Below are positions 18,339-26,235 of a stretch of DNA of 63,188 bases, piece by piece; the stretch's first letter is position 1, and the number at the start of each line of letters is the position of its first letter. The DNA is taken from positions 1 through 63,188 of the forward strand of contig JADFYG010000036.1 in the NCBI GenBank assembly GCA_015233155.1, read 5' to 3'. The notes below the pieces were generated by a model. That model ran no database searches. It was not told the DNA's origin and saw only the letters and a list, made by a program, of their open reading frames with translations. The stretch is from Candidatus Rifleibacteriota bacterium (GTDB lineage Bacteria > Muiribacteriota > Ozemobacteria > Ozemobacterales > Ozemobacteraceae). The translations under genes and the position numbers were made by a program.

Positions 18339-19106
18339 ATGTCAATGAATAACGAGCCATTTTCAGTTTCAAGTCATACAATCCGTCAATTCTTCAGCGA
18401 CATTTCTTCCACATATGACTGGATAAATGTGCTGATGACGGGCGGCCTGGATAGTTATTGGCGAAAAAGGGCGGCAAGACTGGCGATTACTTCCCGAGTT
18501 TCCAAAGGCTCAGCAGAACAGAAAACATCGCGAAGAAACAGTGAAAAATGGCTCGATATTTGCGCGGGAACTGGCCAGATGACTTTGAGTCTTGCTCGGC
18601 GTGCAAGGGCCGATACCATCATCGTTGCCATGGATTTTTGCTCTCCCATGATACGACTTCTAAACACAACTTCTGGAAAATGTTCAATTCACAGATGTCT
18701 TGGCGATGTTGGAATCATGCCCTTCCCGGATGATTGTTTTGATCTCGTGACGATAGCATTTGCAACCCGTAATTTGCATACAAACCGAGAAAAGTTGTTG
18801 CACTGCTTCGGGGAAGTAAAACGGGTGTTGAAACCGGGTGGCCGGTTCATGAATCTGGAGACATCTCAGCCGTCTTCATCCCTGGTTCGCAAATTGTTTC
18901 ACGGCTTCATAGGCATGACTGTTCATTTTCTCGGTATGGCTGTATCAGGGTCATCGTCTCCATATCAGTATCTTGCTTCATCGATTCAAACATTTTATCC
19001 CCCCGCCGAATTATCGAATCTTTTAGTCGAAGCCGGATTTAAAAATGTAAGCTTTTTCCCGATGACAGGCGGATCAGTAGCCGCTCACCTTGCATGGAAA
19101 CGGTAG
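18339..19106 (+). CDS. ubiE: Demethylmenaquinone methyltransferase (MenG/UbiE)
   Basis: 255 residues. Final C-methylation of demethylmenaquinone with SAM. Motifs: SAM-binding WLDICAGTGQMTLSLA, FPDDCFDLVTIAFATRNL, VLKPGGRFMNLETSQP and a C-terminal SSSPYQYLASSIQTF of the UbiE family. The N-terminal part contains DWINVLMTGGLDSYWRKR, close to the usual YDxxNxxxSxGxxxxWR block. It completes the menaquinone route begun by the mqn operon. No strong ribosome site precedes the ATG. Confidence 0.92.
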   Translation: MSMNNEPFSVSSHTIRQFFSDISSTYDWINVLMTGGLDSYWRKRAARLAITSRVSKGSAEQKTSRRNSEKWLDICAGTGQMTLSLARRARADTIIVAMDFCSPMIRLLNTTSGKCSIHRCLGDVGIMPFPDDCFDLVTIAFATRNLHTNREKLLHCFGEVKRVLKPGGRFMNLETSQPSSSLVRKLFHGFIGMTVHFLGMAVSGSSSPYQYLASSIQTFYPPAELSNLLVEAGFKNVSFFPMTGGSVAAHLAWKR

Positions 19107-19122
19107 CCAAATATTTCGCGCT

Positions 19123-19250
19123 CATTTGTGGTTTATTTCTTTCTCGGTTTTATCTGTGTTCATCGGGGTCCATCTGTGGTTAATTCCTTTTTCGGTCTTT
19201 ATCCGTGTTCATTGTGTCTATCCGTGGTTGATTCTCATTTTGTTTCCTGA
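19123..19250. repeat. Degenerate ~48-bp tandem repeat
   Basis: Two and a half units starting near 19123, 19171 and 19218, each like CATCTGTGGTTAATTCC followed by TTTATCCGTGTTCATTG. A related fragment occurs at 21191-21215. Such sequences are short dispersed intergenic repeats. They lie just after menG and before the EFR1-like gene; no coding potential is seen. Confidence 0.7.
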
Positions 19251-19298
19251 TCCCGGGAACTATCGAAATTGAAATGAAGTAAGGATAAGGAGTTGAAA

Positions 19299-20111
19299 AT
19301 GCCGAAAGCCCAGATTCATTATTTCTCAGCAACCGGCAACTCTCGACTTGCCGCCGAAGCGATCGTTGAAGGGCTTCATAAAGCTGATTGGCTTGTCAGC
19401 CTTAAAGATATTCGAAATACGAATATTAAAGAGGAAACGGAAAATCTTGCCGTCTCTGATATCATCGGGTTCGTTTTTCCTATTTACGCTTTTCGCGCCG
19501 CTATCCCTATGGAGCAGCACATTTTATCACTGCCTCCATCGCCAACCCCGAAGCCGGTTTTCTTTATCGCTACCTACGCGGGTTATCTCGATCGTTCTTT
19601 CATGCGGCTTCGCGACTTTATCCTGCCTAAAAATTATATTCCGATAATAACCACCACTTTAGTATGTGAAGATGCCTGGACAGTAGTACGCTTTCCGGGG
19701 TGGATTTATGATAAGGGAAGGCCTTGCAAGGCCGATCTTGAAAAGTTGCGCGATTTTGCAACGAATGAAATTCCCAAAGCCGTCCAAAAAAATCGCGAGT
19801 CACCTGAACCAGCAATCAGTTGGGTGCCATTCAACCCAATAACAGCCTTGGCAGCGACATTTCCCATTGCAGTTCATAAAGGGACACAATTTCCAATATT
19901 CGTCAAGAAGTCGCTTTGCACGCGCTGTGGCATATGCGTTCGCCAATGCCCGACGGGACGATTGAAGTTAACACCGTATCCGACGGCTAATGGAAATTGC
20001 GTTGGTTGCTATGGCTGCATAAACTCCTGTCCGCTGGATGCAATCAACACATGGTTTACCTATGGAAATGTGCGTTTTCGCGGTCCTGCTCTAAGAAATG
20101 AAAAGTTATAG
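19299..20111 (+). CDS. Flavodoxin-ferredoxin fusion (EFR1-like)
   Basis: 270 residues from the chosen ATG; the upstream in-frame TTG touches the GGAG ribosome site, whereas this ATG has a 6-base spacing. The N-terminal flavodoxin-like domain starts HYFSATGNSRLAAEAIVEG, with the FMN phosphate loop at TGNS. The C-terminal domain carries two [4Fe-4S] motifs, CTRCGICVRQCP and CVGCYGCINSCP. It is probably a soluble cytoplasmic electron carrier. It lies 15 bases before a methyltransferase gene, so the two may act on one substrate. No specific partner is known. Confidence 0.85.
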   Translation: MPKAQIHYFSATGNSRLAAEAIVEGLHKADWLVSLKDIRNTNIKEETENLAVSDIIGFVFPIYAFRAAIPMEQHILSLPPSPTPKPVFFIATYAGYLDRSFMRLRDFILPKNYIPIITTTLVCEDAWTVVRFPGWIYDKGRPCKADLEKLRDFATNEIPKAVQKNRESPEPAISWVPFNPITALAATFPIAVHKGTQFPIFVKKSLCTRCGICVRQCPTGRLKLTPYPTANGNCVGCYGCINSCPLDAINTWFTYGNVRFRGPALRNEKL

Positions 20112-20126
20112 GGAAGGGGTAAGGAA

Positions 20127-21131
20127 ATGAATAATATGGAATGGAATCCAAAACGATTACTGGAGACATCCGGAAACTACTGGTTGAGTTGCACTCTGCA
20201 CGCCGCCGTAAAAATTGATGTTTTTACGGCGCTTGCAGACAAGGAGCTCACCGGAGTTGAATTGGCGAAGAAAACCAGGTGTGATAAACGCGGTTTGATA
20301 ATGCTTCTTAATGCGGTTACCGCCATGCAACTTCTGAAAAAGAAAGGTGAAAAATATTTAAATTCTCCGGCAAGTAAAACCTTTCTCTCAAAGGATTCAC
20401 CCAAATACCTTGGTCATATCATCATGCATCATCACCATCTTGTCGAGTCCTGGGAACAGCTGGACAAAGCGATAATAACTGGGAAACCGGTCAGAAAAAG
20501 AAGTTCGTCAGAAGACAAAGAAGACAACAAAGTTCGGGAAAGTTTTTTGATGGGAATGTTCAATATGGCGATGAACATTGCCCCTTATATAGTTTCTCAA
20601 ATTGACCTTTCCGGGCGAACTCATTTCCTGGATCTTGGTGGTGGTCCGGGAACATATGCAATTCATTTTTGTCTTGAGAATCCTGAATTGAAGGCGACTA
20701 TATTCGATTTTCCAACAACAAAACCGTTTGCACAAAAAACCATAAAGAAATTTGATCTGAGCAAGCGAATAGATTTCCAGGCCGGAAATTTTACTGTTGA
20801 TGAGATCAAGGGGAAATACGATGTCGCATGGCTATCTCATGTCCTTCATAGCGAAGGTCCTGATGAGTGCCAAAGAGTTATCGATAAAACAGCTGCGGTA
20901 CTTGAACCAGGTGGAATGCTGATGGTTCATGAGTTTATTTTGGACAAGGCCATGAGTGGCCCGCTGTTTCCGGCTTTATTTTCGATGAATATGCTCCTGG
21001 GAACTAGTGAGGGACAATCTTATTCTGACATCCAGCTCAAGGAAATGCTAAAAAAGGCGGGCCTGAAGAAAATTAAGCGACTCGATTTCTGTGGTCCGAA
21101 TGACTCGGGGATTATCGTCGGCATAAAATGA
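20127..21131 (+). CDS. SAM-dependent methyltransferase (O-methyltransferase type)
   Basis: 334 residues. The N-terminal winged-helix dimerisation domain (AVKIDVFTALADKELTGVEL) is typical of the plant/bacterial O-methyltransferase-2 family. The SAM motif is HFLDLGGGPGTYAIHF, and later blocks are DVAWLSHVLHSEGPDECQ and LEPGGMLMVHEFILD. It follows the EFR1-like gene in a likely operon, close to the menaquinone genes. Methylation of a quinone or a related aromatic is possible but unproven. ATG at 20136 is an alternative start. Confidence 0.82.
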   Translation: MNNMEWNPKRLLETSGNYWLSCTLHAAVKIDVFTALADKELTGVELAKKTRCDKRGLIMLLNAVTAMQLLKKKGEKYLNSPASKTFLSKDSPKYLGHIIMHHHHLVESWEQLDKAIITGKPVRKRSSSEDKEDNKVRESFLMGMFNMAMNIAPYIVSQIDLSGRTHFLDLGGGPGTYAIHFCLENPELKATIFDFPTTKPFAQKTIKKFDLSKRIDFQAGNFTVDEIKGKYDVAWLSHVLHSEGPDECQRVIDKTAAVLEPGGMLMVHEFILDKAMSGPLFPALFSMNMLLGTSEGQSYSDIQLKEMLKKAGLKKIKRLDFCGPNDSGIIVGIK

Positions 21132-21160
21132 TTACATGGTGCATTGGATATTGTTCTTTT

Positions 21161-21215
21161 GGGCACGGCTGCGCCGTGCCCGTATCGATATTATCAGTGT
21201 TCGTCTGTAGTTAAT
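21161..21215. repeat. Perfect GC-rich hairpin plus a fragment of the dispersed repeat
   Basis: GGGCACGGC / GCCGTGCCC (21161-21181, TGC loop) lies between two convergent genes without a T-run on either strand, so it is a palindromic repeat rather than a classical terminator. Bases 21191-21215 resemble the repeat at 19123-19250 and encode the last residues of the NrfD-like protein. Confidence 0.6.
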
Positions 21216-22399
21216 GCGACGGTTTCCTGATCGTAACCCTTGAATTTGAACAATGGAAAAATACGGTCTACGAGATACAGGATGATGAACGGACAGGTAA
21301 ATATGATAAATGCGGTGAACAGCCCTTCCTTTTCAAATATGCCGGGGAAATACGAAGAAAATCCACGCATACTTTTGGAAATCATTCCGCCGCCGATAAC
21401 CACGTTCCAGCGCATGGCAAGAACCTGACAAAGCAAAAGGATCGATGATATAAAAACGCAGGCTCTGGCAGTAGAGCGCTTCAAATCAAAAATAGTATTG
21501 ATTCCGAGCAGAATGAACGGAATAAAAGAGCATATGCCTAATTGAATGACGAGATATGGAATCCAGAGCTTTTGATAGATCAGATAAGATAGAATTTCCC
21601 ATTCTCCGGTTTGCTGATATGAAATAGAGAGAAGTTCCAGGAGTTCCATGCAGACGTCGATGATCATGAATCCCCAGAGGAAAGAGGAAAGTGTTTTCAA
21701 ACATTTGTCATTGATCTCAAATCCCTGAATGTATGAGACCAGAAAATACTTGAAAATGATTACGGAAATACCTGAAACGATAGCCGAAAGAATGAATATC
21801 GGAAGCATCAGAGGTGTCGACCACCATGGATTTGCCTTGATGGACCCGAAGAGAAATCCAACATATCCATGTAAAAGACATGCGGCAGGAATTCCGACAG
21901 CCGCAAAAAAGGTGATTACTTTTTTGTCGAATGCTTTTGTTTCTTCATTAATTGTCAGATCAAACAATGCCAAGGCAGTATAAATAAACTTCTTAATCCC
22001 CTGGGACTCATTCGCCCGCTCGACTAATTCTCCCCGGAACAGGAACCAGACTTCAATGGCGAGGATGCTCATATACATAAGATAGATGTAGCCAAAACCA
22101 GCCATGGCGGAAGTAAAGTGCGGCGTGATCATGATATTGAAAGCCCGTTCGGGTCTTCCAAGGTGAACCAGGAGAGGGAGCGTGGCGAAACCGAGGAAAA
22201 CAAGAGAGGCGACCAGAGAATAACGGGCAATGCTTCGCAACTCTTTCCTTTCGAAAACGTGGTATAGCGAAGATATTATGAATGCTCCGGCAACAAGACC
22301 CGTTATATAGGGATAAAGAACGATCATCACAGACCAGACGACGTGAAGCTCGTTGGGGAAAACGAAATCGAAAATAATATTATCTCCAAGAGGGTTCAT
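21194..22399 (-). CDS. NrfD/PsrC-like integral membrane quinone subunit
   Basis: 401 residues with eight to ten hydrophobic helices. PEELHVVWSVMIVLYPYITG-like opening and LPLLVHLGRPERAFN are hallmarks of the NrfD family (Qrc, Act, Phs and Psr complexes), which bind quinone in the membrane. I chose the ATG at 22399, 8 bases after AGGAGGT and 2 bases after the stop of the FeS gene; an in-frame start 13 codons upstream lies inside that gene and lacks a site. With the FeS protein and 9-heme cytochrome it should form a menaquinol:cytochrome c type complex. The last residues (TTDEH) come from a dispersed repeat. Confidence 0.88.
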   Translation of the reverse strand: MNPLGDNIIFDFVFPNELHVVWSVMIVLYPYITGLVAGAFIISSLYHVFERKELRSIARYSLVASLVFLGFATLPLLVHLGRPERAFNIMITPHFTSAMAGFGYIYLMYMSILAIEVWFLFRGELVERANESQGIKKFIYTALALFDLTINEETKAFDKKVITFFAAVGIPAACLLHGYVGFLFGSIKANPWWSTPLMLPIFILSAIVSGISVIIFKYFLVSYIQGFEINDKCLKTLSSFLWGFMIIDVCMELLELLSISYQQTGEWEILSYLIYQKLWIPYLVIQLGICSFIPFILLGINTIFDLKRSTARACVFISSILLLCQVLAMRWNVVIGGGMISKSMRGFSSYFPGIFEKEGLFTAFIIFTCPFIILYLVDRIFPLFKFKGYDQETVALTTDEH

Positions 22400-22401
22400 A
22401 A

Positions 22402-23211
22402 TCAGTTCACCTCCTGGTCTAATCCAACGTAGTAACATTTCGGATTGGTACCAAGTTCAGGTTTTATAACCTTATAGCGACATTCCTTGAGGATTTGTCG
22501 GATTTTGCTTTTGGGATCGAGAAGATTGCCGGCGACTCTTGCCTCAACTGGACAGGCTTGAACACAGGCATTTTTTAATCCCTTAGTGATCCGGTGATAG
22601 CATAGAGTACACTTATCAGCATACCCTTTTCGATGGTCTACGTATCTTGAGCCATATGGGCAGGCCTGAACACAATATCCGCAACCGATGCAATGTTTGC
22701 GATCGACCAGTACAACCCCGTCCGGAGAAGTAAAGGTGGCACCCACTGGACAAACCTGCGTACAGCAACTTGTTCGACAGTGGTTGCAAAGTTTGGGAAC
22801 AAAGAAACCCTTTATCACTTTTCCTTGCTCAGTATGATCTTTCGGAAAAGAGTTGTAGGCCCCGTTGGGAGAATCCACTCTTACAGTATTATCCTCGGAA
22901 ACCTCATAGCGCTCTACCCATGTGCGAAAAAACTCTTCGGAGACATCGTTCTCCGCCTTGCAGGCACGAACACATGCACCGCATCCCATGCACTTGGTGG
23001 TGTCGACCAGAAATCCCCACCAGTAATCCTCCATTTTGTAGGTCTTGGCCGATGAATTATGTGTTTCCTCCGCGTCTGCCTTGGGTTGAAGATGTAAAAT
23101 ACTTAAGCCTGAAGCGGTTATTGTAAAGAGACTCATCCGCAAAAATGATCTTCGGCTGAGATTCCCGATTCCACTCTTTTTATTATCGCTATTGTTATTA
23201 TTTTTGCTCAT
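22402..23211 (-). CDS. Tat-exported four-cluster ferredoxin subunit (NrfC/QrcC-like)
   Basis: 269 residues. The twin-arginine signal is SRRSFLRMSLF, so the folded protein faces the periplasm. Four cysteine groups bind [4Fe-4S] clusters: CMGCGACVRAC, CNHCRTSCCTQVCP, CIGCGYCVQACP and CTLCYHRITKG...CVQACP. It relays electrons between the NrfD-like quinone subunit and the multiheme cytochrome. It overlaps the upstream cytochrome gene by 14 bases and is followed after 2 bases by the NrfD-like gene. Confidence 0.92.
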   Translation of the reverse strand: MSKNNNNSDNKKSGIGNLSRRSFLRMSLFTITASGLSILHLQPKADAEETHNSSAKTYKMEDYWWGFLVDTTKCMGCGACVRACKAENDVSEEFFRTWVERYEVSEDNTVRVDSPNGAYNSFPKDHTEQGKVIKGFFVPKLCNHCRTSCCTQVCPVGATFTSPDGVVLVDRKHCIGCGYCVQACPYGSRYVDHRKGYADKCTLCYHRITKGLKNACVQACPVEARVAGNLLDPKSKIRQILKECRYKVIKPELGTNPKCYYVGLDQEVN

Positions 23212-24232
23212 TTTTTATTTCAGCTCCATGAGATGCCGGGGTCTGTAACTGTTTTTCTATCTTGTCAGTGTCGCTCGCCTTTCCAGCCGAATAGAATGGG
23301 TTTTTTGAAATATCGTGGATCTTTTCCGCGCCATGACAATCGAAACATCTCATATCAGGAGTGGCTCCCATCATTTCATAATGCTCTTTTTGTTTGATAA
23401 CGGGTACCTTTGTGGAATCGACGATATTCTTGTCTTCATGACACATGAGACAGAATTTTGGATTACCATTCTTGAAAATATATCCTGAACTTTCCGAAAT
23501 TCTGTATACATTATGGCAGGAAGTACAATTCAGGAACTTGTGTTTTTTTGCCTTGAAATCATCAATCAAGCCTTTGTGGCAATACTTACATTCGAAAATA
23601 GTCGGATGATTTTCTGGTCTTGGCTCGCTTACACTTTCGTCATGGCAACTTTTACACTCATTAATAGTCGGATGAACACGAGATTCTGAAACCTTTTTAA
23701 CCAGAAAAAGAGGCTCATGCGGAGAATGGCATGAAAAACAGGTAGTATTCTTGTCTTTCACTTTTAATAGTTCAAAATGTGCGTCAGGATCGATCTGCGG
23801 GAAATACTTGGGGCGCGCTTTCAATTGGCGATGGCAATAAAGACAAGTCTGATTGTCCTTGAGAATATGCATTTTGGCTTGATCTTTAATTCCACCGGAT
23901 GCCGTCATGTCCGCGGATGTGTCAACTGAAGCGCTGGCAACCTTTTTGTGAAAATCCACATGTTTTTTACCATTCCCATGGCAATTTTCACATTCAACGG
24001 AGACGTGAACATCCTTTTCGTGTGTCTGAAATATTTCGTTGTGACATTCCTGACAAACGAATTTCCCCTGATAAATCGAAGGTAATTGAGTCCCCTCGGA
24101 TAACCAATCGGCCCGATAGTGTCCGTATTTCCCGAAGCTTTCCGGAATCATGGCCGTTTTCAAAACAAGCCCGGCCACGACGGCTCCAAAGAAAATTATT
24201 AGAATTCGATTAACATAACTGAACCGAAACAT
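23198..24232 (-). CDS. Nine-heme membrane-anchored cytochrome c
   Basis: 344 residues. An uncleaved N-terminal anchor (~9-27) is followed by nine CXXCH motifs: CQECH, CENCH, CLYCH, CFSCH, CKSCH, CKYCH, CTSCH, CLMCH and CFDCH. Regularly placed His residues could be distal ligands. It forms an operon with the FeS and NrfD-like genes, a cytochrome/FeS/NrfD set like Geobacter Cbc-type or QrcA/C/D modules without a molybdopterin-type subunit. Electron flow from menaquinol to the periplasm is inferred. Confidence 0.88.
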   Translation of the reverse strand: MFRFSYVNRILIIFFGAVVAGLVLKTAMIPESFGKYGHYRADWLSEGTQLPSIYQGKFVCQECHNEIFQTHEKDVHVSVECENCHGNGKKHVDFHKKVASASVDTSADMTASGGIKDQAKMHILKDNQTCLYCHRQLKARPKYFPQIDPDAHFELLKVKDKNTTCFSCHSPHEPLFLVKKVSESRVHPTINECKSCHDESVSEPRPENHPTIFECKYCHKGLIDDFKAKKHKFLNCTSCHNVYRISESSGYIFKNGNPKFCLMCHEDKNIVDSTKVPVIKQKEHYEMMGATPDMRCFDCHGAEKIHDISKNPFYSAGKASDTDKIEKQLQTPASHGAEIKNEQK

Positions 24233-24287
24233 TGTTACTCCCCTCGAAAAGAATCGCTTATTTCAATCGCTAAATGTTTATGTGCGC

Positions 24288-24318
24288 TGCAGGGGCGATC
24301 CGTCGGATCGCCCCTGCA
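24288..24318. repeat. Perfect palindrome between cytochrome genes
   Basis: GCAGGGGCGATCC and its exact reverse complement flank a GTC loop. No T-run follows on the minus strand. It is either a dispersed REP-type element or an mRNA-stabilising or attenuating hairpin between the NapC-like gene and the 9-heme gene. Confidence 0.75.
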
Positions 24319-24369
24319 AATCTACTACGCAGATATTATGTTAATGGTATTACCCGTTTGCAAAATAGT

Positions 24370-26067
24370 CTACTCTTTTCCTTCATGGCACTCCTTGCAA
24401 ACGGTCGGCTGTTTGAGCTTCACATCTTTATGAGCACCAAAATCGTGACAGTAGGTGCATGCAAGTCCAACCTGTTCCGAATGCTGCTTGTGAGGCATGG
24501 ATTTTCCCTTATACTCGACGGTTTCCGCCGGGACTTTCACGCCCACCTTGGCATGGCAAAGGGTGGCACAAAAACCTCCGGAAATTATCGGCAGCGAGCT
24601 TGTATCCTCAACGGTGAGTTTATTTGCTTTGGCTATGGATGAGAGTCTTTCATCTGTTTTCCGCAATATTTGCGAAACGTAGTAAATATTATGCACCGGT
24701 TTGGCATTTTTTATGAAGTTCATATTGTAACTTATGTCGGCGAGCTCTGTGGTTTGTGAAGCAAGCTCTGTGGTCTGTGAAGCAGACGTGCTTTTCAGGG
24801 CAGCTGTAACAGTAGCGACCTTGTTTTCCATCTTGGAGATGGTTTCCTGTACCAGGCTCTGGACCTCACTAAGTACGCCTTTATACTGCTCCCCATGACA
24901 TTTCAGGCATCCGGTTTCCGTTCCGTCGTAAGTTTTTGCCTTACTGACGCCTTTATCCAGCTCTTTGGGCGACAGGTGGCATGCAACACAGTCGACGTTT
25001 GCGAGATACATCGGGCTCGGCATTGGATTTATACCCTTTGCACCAAGTCCCATATAGATGCTTTTCTGTAAATCATGCATGTCTACATGGCATATATTGC
25101 AATCATAGTTTAACTTTTTCTGTCCCGCCGGCACCACCGCATGTTTTATAAGGTCGTGGCAGTGGAAGCAGGCGGTATTGTGCTTGGTTACATGGTTTTC
25201 ATGAATAAACTGATCATCACCGTATCTGGCAAGTTTTTCCGGCTGATTATGACAAGTCAGACATTTGTCCTGGGAAACATCACCGTTACCCTGAATTACG
25301 TCCTGATGGCAACTCTGACATTCGACCTGGTGGGATCCGAGGAAGGTTTTATGATTATATGTAATATTCCCGACTTTGAACTCTTTGTCCGGAAGGTTAT
25401 GACAACCCAGACATCCGCCGAGAGGATTGAGGTTTCTTCCATCCTTCTGATTCTTCAGATGGCAAAGGAAGCAGGTATCATATGTGACTTCAATGTGCTT
25501 TCCAACGACGAGTTGAGAATGGCAGGATACACAACGTAGCTTTCGGCCCTTGCGAACGCCTTCCAAATGAGGTTTGTGATCGAATTTGACACCGCTTTTC
25601 GTAACGACCTTCCCTTGCAGAAGACGCGTGGCATGACAACCTTCACGCAAACAGGATGAATCCTCAACCTCGGCAAAAGGTTTGGAAGAATAGGTTCTGG
25701 TCACGTATTTCACGACTTGAGAAAGAGCCTGGAATTTTTTCCAAAGAATTGTTTGTGGGCTTCCCGGCGGATAATGGCATTCCACACAAGCTATATCCTT
25801 GTGTTTGGAGCCTGCCCAGGCTTTATAATATGGCTCCATAATGTGACACGATCGACAGAACGAAGGAGAGGTGGAATAGACAACCAAGCCTCCAAAACTG
25901 CTGACTCCCAAAAGTATAAGACCGACAATTGCGTAGAAGCGGAACTGTAATTTATATGCACCTGGTGATTTATCAATTGCCTCAATCCCAATCAGCCAAA
26001 GAAGCTTTCCAAATATGCTGAGTTTGGGAGTTGAATTTTCGGTAATCGTTACAGGTTCTGTAGCCAC
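24370..26067 (-). CDS. NapC/NirT-like multiheme cytochrome c, 13-15 hemes
   Basis: 565 residues; GTG start 8 bases after AAGGAG. One transmembrane helix (~44-64) precedes the NapC/NirT-like opening STSPSFCRSCHIMEPY. There are thirteen CXXCH motifs (residues 71, 94, 179, 199, 219, 250, 269, 300, 323, 360, 387, 537 and 557), plus a CX4CH at 139 (CLREGCH) and a CX3CH at 500 (CATLCH). A heme-free ~110-residue segment (~395-495) carries a short SASQTTELASQTTELA repeat and predicted helices. NapC-type proteins oxidise menaquinol, and Geobacter ImcH is a functional analogue. It probably shares transcription with the downstream cytochrome/FeS/NrfD genes, although 137 bases and a palindrome separate them. 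Confidence 0.87.
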   Translation of the reverse strand: MATEPVTITENSTPKLSIFGKLLWLIGIEAIDKSPGAYKLQFRFYAIVGLILLGVSSFGGLVVYSTSPSFCRSCHIMEPYYKAWAGSKHKDIACVECHYPPGSPQTILWKKFQALSQVVKYVTRTYSSKPFAEVEDSSCLREGCHATRLLQGKVVTKSGVKFDHKPHLEGVRKGRKLRCVSCHSQLVVGKHIEVTYDTCFLCHLKNQKDGRNLNPLGGCLGCHNLPDKEFKVGNITYNHKTFLGSHQVECQSCHQDVIQGNGDVSQDKCLTCHNQPEKLARYGDDQFIHENHVTKHNTACFHCHDLIKHAVVPAGQKKLNYDCNICHVDMHDLQKSIYMGLGAKGINPMPSPMYLANVDCVACHLSPKELDKGVSKAKTYDGTETGCLKCHGEQYKGVLSEVQSLVQETISKMENKVATVTAALKSTSASQTTELASQTTELADISYNMNFIKNAKPVHNIYYVSQILRKTDERLSSIAKANKLTVEDTSSLPIISGGFCATLCHAKVGVKVPAETVEYKGKSMPHKQHSEQVGLACTYCHDFGAHKDVKLKQPTVCKECHEGKE

Positions 26068-26145
26068 TGTGCATGCTCCTTAGCTGTGTTGTATAAATGT
26101 AATATCAGACAATGCTGAGGTAATTCTTAATTATAGTGCAGGATA

Positions 26146-26187
26146 TCAAAAAAACAAGCCCATAGGCAATCAGCCTACGGGCTTGTT
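26146..26187 (-). terminator. Terminator of the 19-heme/b gene
   Basis: A 15-bp stem (26153-26167 with 26173-26187, one mismatch) is followed on the minus strand by seven U. It separates this gene from the NapC-like operon, whose promoter must lie in 26068-26145. Confidence 0.9.
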
Positions 26188-26235
26188 GTCCTATTAATTC
26201 AGTGAAAACTGAATTTTCTTCGATAAACCCCGTTT

